This document shows positions 6,707 to 12,726 of a stretch of 12,726 nt of DNA, in pieces. The translations under genes and the position numbers were made by a program. Origin of the DNA: an uncultured Bacteroidota bacterium (GTDB lineage: Bacteria > Bacteroidota > Bacteroidia > NS11-12g > UBA955). Location: NCBI GenBank assembly GCA_903953615.1, contig CAJBKH010000391.1, positions 1-12,726 on the forward strand, in the 5' to 3' direction. The notes under the pieces were generated by a model. It saw only the letters and a program-made list of their open reading frames with translations, was not told where the DNA came from and did not search any database. Each line of letters opens with the position of its first letter. The stretch's first letter is position 1.

Positions 6707-7699
6707 ATGCAAGAAAAACAAGTCAATACGATACGCATGCAGAAAATACTAGTAAGTGTTTCTGTCCTTCTATTTATAGTTAAAGTTATTGCTTGGCTAA
6801 TCACCTCTTCAGTCGCTATTTTAACCGATGCCATGGAAAGCACAGTGAATGTGGTAGCAGGTTTTATAGGTCTTTACAGCATCATTCTATCTTCAAAACC
6901 GAAAGACAAGGAACATCCTTATGGGCATGGGAAAGTTGAATTTTTATCTTCGGCTGTCGAAGGTGTGTTGATCAGTATTGCCGGTTTAATTATTATCTAT
7001 GAAGCCATCAACAACCTTGTACATCCACACGAAATAAAGAAACTTGATTATGGTATCATCTTAATTGCTATCACTGCAGTGGTGAATTACATTGTTGGAC
7101 AAATATGCGTCAACAAAGGTAAAAAAGAAAACTCCCCAATATTGATAGCGAGTGGTAGTCATTTAAAATCGGATACCTATTCTACCTTAGGCTTATTAGT
7201 TGGTATCTTATTAATTTTAATTACTGGTGAAAAATGGATTGATAGCGTTGCCGCTTTGGTTTTTGCTTTCATCATTATTTTTACGGGTTATAAAATTATT
7301 CGCCGTTCGGTTTCAGGAATTATGGATGAAACAGACAATGAAATTATTGATGACATTATAAAAGTTTTAAATCAACACCGCGAGGTTGAATGGGTAGACG
7401 TTCATAATATGCGCGTTATAAACTATGCAGGATTTTACCATATCGATTGTCATTTAACTGTTCCTTTTTATATTAATGTTAACGAGGCCCACCATTTGCT
7501 TGATCGCCTAACGAATTTATTAACCAAACACTTTAAAGAACGCGTTGAGTTCTTTGTTCATATTGATGGCTGTATGCCACACCAATGCAATTTGTGTAAC
7601 ATCCCTAATTGCAATCAACGCAAAACCAATTTTATTAGACATGTTCAATGGACAAATGAGAACATATTATCAAACAACAAACACAGCTTAAACCAATGA
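6707..7699 (+). CDS. Cation diffusion facilitator (CDF) with Cys-rich C-terminal tail
   Basis: This 330-residue inner-membrane metal/proton antiporter has six predicted TM segments (within about 12-205) and a cytoplasmic ferredoxin-like dimerisation domain (about 210-288). The signature D67-x2-H70-P-Y-G-H74-G-K aligns with site B of E. coli YiiP (D68, H71, H75). In the transport site, TM5 carries the usual H152-x3-D156, but TM2 carries E44-x3-N48 where YiiP has D45-x3-D49. The tail holds C289-x4-C294-x2-C297-x4-C302, which could bind metal or a cluster. I recall similar TM2 residues and Cys tails in other Bacteroidota CDFs, so this may be a subfamily. The gene sits between the OMF and adaptor genes, 1 nt after the former and overlapping the latter by 4 nt (ATGA). 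It should load the periplasm with metal for the RND pump. The metal is not predictable. Confidence 0.92.
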   Translation: MQEKQVNTIRMQKILVSVSVLLFIVKVIAWLITSSVAILTDAMESTVNVVAGFIGLYSIILSSKPKDKEHPYGHGKVEFLSSAVEGVLISIAGLIIIYEAINNLVHPHEIKKLDYGIILIAITAVVNYIVGQICVNKGKKENSPILIASGSHLKSDTYSTLGLLVGILLILITGEKWIDSVAALVFAFIIIFTGYKIIRRSVSGIMDETDNEIIDDIIKVLNQHREVEWVDVHNMRVINYAGFYHIDCHLTVPFYINVNEAHHLLDRLTNLLTKHFKERVEFFVHIDGCMPHQCNLCNIPNCNQRKTNFIRHVQWTNENILSNNKHSLNQ

Positions 7700-8850
7700 A
7701 TTTAATTCAAAACATTTCTCCGAAAAATAATTTAAAAATTACCTGTTTCATTTTCCTTTTAATATTAGGTGCATGTAACAATAAAAAAGCCCCCGAGGTT
7801 CAAACAGTTGAAAAAAACCCGACAGAAATTAATTTAAGTGCGGCACAATTTAAAAACGCAGGCATTATAATTGGCAAGATAGAACAAAAACAAGTTTCAT
7901 CTACCTTAAAAGTGAATGGCAAAATTGACGTCCCACCGCAAAACATGGTTTCAATCAGTGTGCCGATGGGTGGCTATTTAAAGACAACCAATCTATTGCC
8001 TGGCATGCGTGTTAGCAAGGGCCAAACAATTGCAACCATAGAGGATCAGCAGTACATTCAACTACAGCAGGATTTACTTATTGCGAAGGCTCAATTTTCA
8101 TCTATCGAAAATGAATATTTAAGACAATTGGAATTAAATAAAAACAAGGCAACAAGTGATAAAGTATTTGAACAAACAAGGTCAACTTATTTAACCCAAA
8201 AAATAACTATTAAATCACTTAGTGAAAAGTTAAAACTCATAGGGATTAACCCTGACAATTTAAATGAGAATACACTGTCAAAAAGTGTCAGCATTTACTC
8301 TCCTATTAATGGCTTTACCTCAAAAGTAAATGCCAACATTGGCAAGTACATTAACCCAAGCGAAGTTTTATTTGAATTGGTAGACCCTTCTGATATTCAC
8401 CTTAATTTAAATGTTTATGAAAAAGACATCAACAAATTATTTATTGGACAAAAACTTATTGCATACAACAACGTTCACCCCGACATTCAGCACAATTGTC
8501 AAATACTCCTAATTAGTAACGATTTAAATCAAAATGGAAGTACCGAGGTGCATTGTCATTTCGACAATTACGACAAAACCCTCATCCCTGGGATGTATAT
8601 GAATGCCGAGATAGAGATCAAGAACAATATTGCAAATGTCTTACCTGAGGCTGCGGTTGTAAGATTTGAGGGCAAACAATATATTTTTGAAGTAATAGGC
8701 GAACGCCAATTTAATATGATTGAAATTGAAATTGGTAATTTAGAGAATGGTTGGATTGAAATAATTACCGATATTTCGCCATTAAAAAAAATAGTGACGG
8801 AAGGTGCCTATAACTTATTAATGACTTTAAAAAATACAGCAGACGAATAA
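7696..8850 (+). CDS. czcB: CzcB-like periplasmic adaptor (membrane fusion) lipoprotein
   Basis: This is the adaptor that joins the RND pump to the outer-membrane channel. The 384-residue protein has a lipobox L24-G-A-C27, so it should be lipid-anchored after cleavage before Cys27. The order of domains is typical. Half of the lipoyl/barrel-sandwich domain is at about 86-116 (PMGGYL and PGMRVSKGQ), a helical hairpin at about 117-190, the second lipoyl half at about 197-229 (SPINGFTSKVNANIGKYI), a beta-barrel at about 230-310 containing IPGMYMNAEI, and a membrane-proximal domain to the end. No His-rich N-terminal metal-binding extension of the classical CzcB kind is present. The gene begins within the stop of the CDF gene, implying coupled translation. 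In many czc operons it stands next to czcA or czcC; here the CDF gene intervenes. Confidence 0.92.
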   Translation: MNLIQNISPKNNLKITCFIFLLILGACNNKKAPEVQTVEKNPTEINLSAAQFKNAGIIIGKIEQKQVSSTLKVNGKIDVPPQNMVSISVPMGGYLKTTNLLPGMRVSKGQTIATIEDQQYIQLQQDLLIAKAQFSSIENEYLRQLELNKNKATSDKVFEQTRSTYLTQKITIKSLSEKLKLIGINPDNLNENTLSKSVSIYSPINGFTSKVNANIGKYINPSEVLFELVDPSDIHLNLNVYEKDINKLFIGQKLIAYNNVHPDIQHNCQILLISNDLNQNGSTEVHCHFDNYDKTLIPGMYMNAEIEIKNNIANVLPEAAVVRFEGKQYIFEVIGERQFNMIEIEIGNLENGWIEIITDISPLKKIVTEGAYNLLMTLKNTADE

Positions 8851-8855
8851 TTGCA

Positions 8856-9542
8856 ATGATACATCACGAAAAACATTTAAAAAGCTCTGATTTTATAACT
8901 GATACAGTCATCGGCATGAGCGATGGCTTAACTGTTCCTTTTGCTTTAGCCGCTGGCTTAAGTGGTGCGGTAGATAGCAATGCTGTAATTATTACAGCAG
9001 GTATTGCCGAAATTGTTGCAGGCAGTATTGCGATGGGTTTGGGTGGTTATTTAGCAGGCAGAACAGAACTAGACCATTACCAAAGTGAATTAAAACGCGA
9101 ATATGAGGAAGTTGAAAGAGTTCCTGAACGCGAAATGGAAGAAGTGAAGGAAGTTTTTGCTGAATATGGCTTGAGCGAAGCATCTCAACATTTAATTGCA
9201 GAGGAATTATCGAAAGATAAAACGAAGTGGGTTAATTTTATGATGCGTTTTGAATTGGGATTAGAGGAACCGCATCCAAGTAGGGCGCATAAAAGTGCCT
9301 TGACCATTGGCATCTCCTACTTTATTGGCGGATTGTTACCATTGGCTGCCTATATGCTAACTGAAAATCCTCATGATGGCTTACTGCTTTCGCTTGCAGT
9401 CACTACAATGTGTTTGTTTGTATTTGGCTATTTTAAAAGTAAAGTCACCGGACAACCACCTATTTATGGCGCCTTTAAAGTTACGCTTATTGGCTTATTA
9501 GCTGCAGCTGCTGCCTTTGGTATCGCCAAACTTATCTCTTAA
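8856..9542 (+). CDS. VIT1/CCC1-family iron/manganese transporter
   Basis: This 228-residue inner-membrane protein has five predicted TM segments and the acidic metal-binding helical domain between TM2 and TM3 typical of plant VIT1. With a constant offset of 20, the functional residues of Eucalyptus VIT1 (from memory) are all present: D43/E72/M80 as D23, E52 and M60; E102, E105, E113 and E116 as E82, E85, E93 and E96; M149/M150 as M129/M130; and E153 as E133. It should therefore be a proton-coupled exporter of cytoplasmic Fe2+, possibly also Mn2+, Co2+ or Zn2+. No rubrerythrin-like N-terminal domain (as in MbfA) is fused. It follows the adaptor gene by 5 nt, so it is very likely part of the same transcript. 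Its presence suggests that the cluster handles iron or manganese, or a broad metal range. Confidence 0.92.
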   Translation: MIHHEKHLKSSDFITDTVIGMSDGLTVPFALAAGLSGAVDSNAVIITAGIAEIVAGSIAMGLGGYLAGRTELDHYQSELKREYEEVERVPEREMEEVKEVFAEYGLSEASQHLIAEELSKDKTKWVNFMMRFELGLEEPHPSRAHKSALTIGISYFIGGLLPLAAYMLTENPHDGLLLSLAVTTMCLFVFGYFKSKVTGQPPIYGAFKVTLIGLLAAAAAFGIAKLIS

Positions 9543-9563
9543 TTTAAATTATATATAATATTT

Positions 9564-9971
9564 ATGAAACGAAAAGAATTTTTAGCACAAGTAGGTGTTG
9601 GTGCCGCCATTGTTTTATCGCCTATTTGTTTTGGCAGTTTAAGTGGTTGCAAAAAAACTAGCACTGAACCTGCAAACATTGATTTTACGCTTGATGTTTC
9701 GACTGGTGCATTATCAAAAAATGGTGGTTTTTTAATTAAAGATGGTGTCATTGTTGCGCGTACCAACTCAGGTACCTTTATTGCCGTATCCGCAGCATGT
9801 ACCCACGAAGGAACTAACATTAACTATGTAGCAAGCAGTAATAACTTTGTTTGTCCAAATCACAATGCCCAATTTAGCAGCAATGGTGCCGTAACGCAAG
9901 GACCAGCAAACACCAATTTAACGGAATACAAAACAACATTAACTAGCAACAGTTTAAGAGTGTTCTCTTAA
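9564..9971 (+). CDS. Small Rieske [2Fe-2S] lipoprotein
   Basis: A 135-residue single-domain Rieske protein. Cluster ligands are C79-T-H81 and C97-P-N-H100. The two disulfide cysteines of bc1/b6f Rieske proteins (CTHxGC...CPCHGS) are replaced by Thr84 and Asn99, and the Ser that tunes potential by Ala102, so it more resembles dioxygenase-type ferredoxins and the simpler Rieske electron carriers. The N-terminus has R3-K-x-F-L, a Tat-like motif with Lys for the second Arg, a hydrophobic segment, and a lipobox L26-S-G-C29; it is probably exported and lipid-anchored. It lies 21 nt after the VIT-like gene and likely belongs to the same transcript, but its role there is unknown. Redox handling of exported iron is only a guess. 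Its stop is 3 nt from that of the convergent next gene. Confidence 0.88.
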   Translation: MKRKEFLAQVGVGAAIVLSPICFGSLSGCKKTSTEPANIDFTLDVSTGALSKNGGFLIKDGVIVARTNSGTFIAVSAACTHEGTNINYVASSNNFVCPNHNAQFSSNGAVTQGPANTNLTEYKTTLTSNSLRVFS

Positions 9972-9974
9972 TAC

Positions 9975-12726
9975 TTAAAAAATATACCTGGCCTCGGCAC
10001 GACCGATGTGCACTGTTTTATAAACTTGTGTTTTGCGCCCTTCGTAACTAATGTTAATTTGAATATTACCAGCAGCCTTGCCACCAAAACTAATGTTCCA
10101 AGTTAGATTTTGACCATTGCTCAAACCATTCAATAAATCGAATGCCAATGGGCTGTTTGCATTGCCTTTAAAATTGATACTATGCGAAGTAATTTTGGCA
10201 TCAATATTACCTTTGTTGATGATGAAATACCTGAACTCCGCACCCAATTCAGAAATGAACACCAACTCGCCTCCTAAGTCTTTTTGATTGGCCGCTTCTA
10301 AATACTTATAAAACAAACCCATTCGAAAGCCTTTGATTGATTGATAAAACAATTCAGGAAAAACAGACCGAGCGGTATAATTGTAATTGCGATTCGCAAA
10401 AAACTGATTGGTGTTTTGTTTTGCTTGCCCCTCGAGTGCCGTTACCAAATTAATCTGTTTATTGAAACCATAACGCAAAACAATATTTTGCTTATCTATT
10501 TTACGCCATTCAAATCCACTATTTAAAAATGATTTCAAGCGGTTGGTTTGTATGGTATGTTCTATTCCAAATTTAGCACTTGTTCGGTTGTAAAAAGTAG
10601 TTTGTTTAATTAAACTACTTACAGATATTAATGAAGTATCTGCTACATCTAACTTAAATGGATTAATAATAGTGGTTAAACGGTTATCTGTAAGTCTGCG
10701 GTCAGCCTTGTAGGAAGTTATAGTATTAAAGCGTGTAAAAAAACGTTTAAACTTATTGCCCGATTGCCATTTCTGTGGGGCTTGAATACGAATGGTTTGA
10801 TTGAATTCATTGGTATTACTTCTTATAAATTCATTGGTTGGCAAATAGACTTTTACATATTTTGCTTGATCGGAATAAGTGGCCAATTCAAATTCGTTTA
10901 GCTCCTCAATACCATTGCCATTATAATCTATCCATGTATGGGTTCCAAAACCAGCTTGCACCAGAGTATATGAGAATTGTCTTTTCTGCTCTCTACCTGT
11001 ACCAATCTGATAATAGGTAGTTGTTCCAATCACTTTTTTTAACAAGTTGGCATTGTATTCTATCCGATTTAAAATGGTTTGCTCAGGTGTAATAATATTA
11101 CGTGTTTCTAATTTTCTATAGTTTGACGTAATGATTAAACGGTTGTTTTTTGCATCATTGTGTTCCAAGGTTCCTGTTCCATTATAGGCAATTGATGATT
11201 GTTGCAATACCTCGCCCATTGGCAAAAAATCTGTTCTAACACTGGCTTCCAATTTGTATTTCCATTTCAAGGTGTTGTTGCTTTGAAGGAAGGTTGAAAA
11301 TTGATTAAAATTAAAAGTATTCTTTCCCAAATTAACACTTGTATCTTCCTTGAAAATACTCTGTTCTTGAGAACCTTCGGCTCCTATTTTTAAATTTTTA
11401 AAAAGATAAGTTACTCCCCCTTTGTATTTATAATAATTGTTGCGAACACCAACTGTTGTTTGTTTTGAATTGGTGGATAGCATTTCACCCATCGCACTTA
11501 ATTGCAAATGACTTGTTGTATAATTCAATTCGCTTAAACCGCGGTAACCATCGAACAACTGACCCTTTTTATAGTTTGCTGCTTCTATAGTTAACTTCGT
11601 TTTTTGCTTATAAGTGATGCTTGTTTTGATATTTGAAATAAGTTCGTTTAACACAGGTCGAATGTTTCCGATATTACTCAATTGTCGGTTCCAAATACGA
11701 TCGAATTCAACGGCTCTGTATCGCTCAACATATTTAAAATTCTTATTGGCAAATTCAACCTTAACTTCATTTGAAACAATAAATTTACCACGCTTATAAT
11801 CCTTTTGTTTAAATTCAAGGAAAGCCCCAAAGCCATCATCATTGCTTTTATCAAGTGTACTAAATGTATTTTGATTGAAATTGGAATAAGCCGCTTCAAG
11901 TTTTAAACTTGTATTTTTATTGAACTGATAAATTGAATTACTCGTCAACATTTGCAATTTATTCGGTGCTACCAATTCGATATAAGGCTCGTAACTCCCT
12001 TGCGGAATGCCATTCACAGGTTGCACCCAAGCAAACGCCCTACCATTCGAAGCGCTGGCCAAAGCAATATAATTGCCTTTGCCTGCACCCACCAATGAAA
12101 ATGTTACCGTATAAAAAACGGTGTCTGACTCGGCCGAAGTCGCTTGTAAAAAAATAGGATTCCCCAATGAATCAATTTTGCGATACATGACCCTGTCGCG
12201 CTGAAAGGTGGTATATTTTCTGATATTTTGATAAAGCGCTTTTTGGTCGCCTGCATTGGCTAAAATATTTTGAATATTATTTTTATTCGCTGTATCAGTG
12301 GGTTGTAATTTGTTGTCTTGTTCGCTAAAATACTGAATGGAATGCGCCCATTTACCGGATTTGAATTCATTGCCAATTACAAAAACAGAACGCGCATAAT
12401 TCCTGTCACTGTATTGAAACTCTACTACTATCCTACTGAATTTAGTAATAAGCTTTTTAGGCATAAAGGTTACTTCGCCCGTATTATAATCGATTACATA
12501 ATCGTTTTGTTGACCGCGACTTAACCGTTCACCATCCAAATAAACCACTTCGGTACCAGAAATTACAATGATGTTTAATTCGTTGTTAGCGCCTTGCAAA
12601 CGATAGGGACCTTGGCTACCTTCTGTGCCTTGAATCTCGTTTCTTACAAAGCGTCCACGTGAAACTGCTGCATCTGAATGTATGTGATACCCAAATTTAG
12701 AAGGCGCTTTATAATCGAGTTGCAGG
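9975..12726 (-). CDS. Large outer-membrane beta-barrel protein of unknown function, N-terminus outside the window
   Basis: At least 917 codons are visible and the frame stays open to the window edge. The TTG at 12597-12599 is not its start, because recognisable sequence (GTEGSQGPYRLQG, 12591-12632) continues across it. The N-terminal part contains a compact module, GTEVVYLDGERLSRG then DYVIDYNTGEVTF (about 12460-12560), which from memory recurs in large Bacteroidota outer-membrane proteins. The remainder is a long run of alternating polar/hydrophobic strands rich in Asn, Thr, Lys and Tyr, ending in ARYIF. A terminal Phe is typical of outer-membrane barrels folded by BamA. A D-x-N-x-N-G-x5-E loop (10893-10928) resembles calcium-binding loops. 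I do not recognise a named family and its substrate or partner is unknown. It is convergent with the Rieske gene and probably independent of the efflux cluster. Confidence 0.75.
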   Translation of the reverse strand, partial: LQLDYKAPSKFGYHIHSDAAVSRGRFVRNEIQGTEGSQGPYRLQGANNELNIIVISGTEVVYLDGERLSRGQQNDYVIDYNTGEVTFMPKKLITKFSRIVVEFQYSDRNYARSVFVIGNEFKSGKWAHSIQYFSEQDNKLQPTDTANKNNIQNILANAGDQKALYQNIRKYTTFQRDRVMYRKIDSLGNPIFLQATSAESDTVFYTVTFSLVGAGKGNYIALASASNGRAFAWVQPVNGIPQGSYEPYIELVAPNKLQMLTSNSIYQFNKNTSLKLEAAYSNFNQNTFSTLDKSNDDGFGAFLEFKQKDYKRGKFIVSNEVKVEFANKNFKYVERYRAVEFDRIWNRQLSNIGNIRPVLNELISNIKTSITYKQKTKLTIEAANYKKGQLFDGYRGLSELNYTTSHLQLSAMGEMLSTNSKQTTVGVRNNYYKYKGGVTYLFKNLKIGAEGSQEQSIFKEDTSVNLGKNTFNFNQFSTFLQSNNTLKWKYKLEASVRTDFLPMGEVLQQSSIAYNGTGTLEHNDAKNNRLIITSNYRKLETRNIITPEQTILNRIEYNANLLKKVIGTTTYYQIGTGREQKRQFSYTLVQAGFGTHTWIDYNGNGIEELNEFELATYSDQAKYVKVYLPTNEFIRSNTNEFNQTIRIQAPQKWQSGNKFKRFFTRFNTITSYKADRRLTDNRLTTIINPFKLDVADTSLISVSSLIKQTTFYNRTSAKFGIEHTIQTNRLKSFLNSGFEWRKIDKQNIVLRYGFNKQINLVTALEGQAKQNTNQFFANRNYNYTARSVFPELFYQSIKGFRMGLFYKYLEAANQKDLGGELVFISELGAEFRYFIINKGNIDAKITSHSINFKGNANSPLAFDLLNGLSNGQNLTWNISFGGKAAGNIQINISYEGRKTQVYKTVHIGRAEARYIF
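10893..10928 (-). other. EF-hand/dockerin-like putative calcium-binding loop in the large barrel protein
   Basis: The encoded 12-residue loop reads DYNGNGIEELNE, with D1, N3, N5, G6 and E12 in canonical calcium-loop positions. Position 8 is Glu rather than the usual hydrophobic residue, with Ile at 7, as in D-x-N-G-N-G-type loops of bacterial surface proteins. It probably lies in an extracellular or periplasmic loop of the barrel. Calcium binding is inferred. Confidence 0.4.

Noticed and set aside
9543..9563. Promoter in the TATATAAT-rich gap before the Rieske gene
   Set aside because: No TAnnTTTG match or -33 TTG at suitable distance; the AT-rich 21-nt spacer fits simple co-transcription.
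9969..9977. Bidirectional terminator between the convergent Rieske and barrel genes
   Set aside because: Only 3 nt separate the stop codons and no hairpin with a T-run was found there.
11678..11899. 73-codon minus-strand frame and several short plus-strand frames within the large barrel gene
   Set aside because: They overlap a continuous barrel-type coding frame, show no signal or domain features, and are best explained as out-of-frame shadows.
12597..12599. TTG as the start of the large outer-membrane protein
   Set aside because: The frame remains open to the window edge and a Gly-rich GTEGSQGPYRLQG motif runs through the TTG, so the gene is partial here.
9975..12726. Identifying the large protein as the type IX secretion translocon SprA
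   Set aside because: Only general barrel features are shared. SprA is much longer and I see no diagnostic SprA motif in the visible part.
1..12726. tRNA/rRNA genes, CRISPR arrays, insertion sequences or long repeats
   Set aside because: No repeated spacer arrays, transposase-like frames, terminal inverted repeats or tRNA-like cloverleaf sequence were noticed by eye; almost all of the window is protein-coding.

Overview
The window looks like chromosomal DNA of a member of the Bacteroidota, possibly Chitinophagales or Sphingobacteriales. It is AT-rich, genes lack Shine-Dalgarno sequences, and the two best promoters fit the phylum's consensus (TTG, about 18 nt, TAnnTTTG). Lipoprotein signals and a large C-terminal-Phe outer-membrane barrel protein also fit. 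The order-level placement is inference only.

Layout. (1) Positions 1-207 hold a plus-strand terminator from a gene outside the window, then the regulatory region of a Crp/Fnr-family regulator (208-894). That region has an FNR-like inverted repeat and a good promoter. (2) A family 2 glycosyltransferase (891-1760, minus) is tail-to-tail with the regulator, overlapping by 4 nt. (3) From 1784 to 9971 everything is on the plus strand and reads as one heavy-metal efflux cluster. It starts with a small His-rich exported protein of unknown function and continues, after a 151-nt gap, with five more transport genes and a Rieske lipoprotein: CzcA-type RND pump, CzcC/TolC-like outer-membrane factor, cation diffusion facilitator (CDF), CzcB-like lipoprotein adaptor, VIT1/CCC1-type iron/manganese transporter, and the Rieske [2Fe-2S] protein. 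Junctions after czcA are an overlap of 20 nt, a gap of 1 nt, an overlap of 4 nt, and gaps of 5 and 21 nt, so one transcript is likely. (4) A long minus-strand gene (9975 to the window edge) encodes a large outer-membrane protein of unknown role whose N-terminus lies outside the window. It converges on the Rieske gene with 3 nt between stop codons.

How the genes may work together. The CDF and the VIT-like protein should move divalent metal out of the cytoplasm. The RND-adaptor-OMF tripartite pump should carry periplasmic and cytoplasmic metal across the outer membrane. Pump residues D401, D407 and E414 match the divalent-cation CzcA type rather than the Cu/Ag CusA type, so Zn/Co/Ni/Cd-like (or Fe/Mn) cations are the likely substrates. 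The exact metal cannot be read from sequence. No dedicated metal-responsive repressor or two-component system lies within the window. The small leader protein at the head of the cluster is the most interesting unexplained component.
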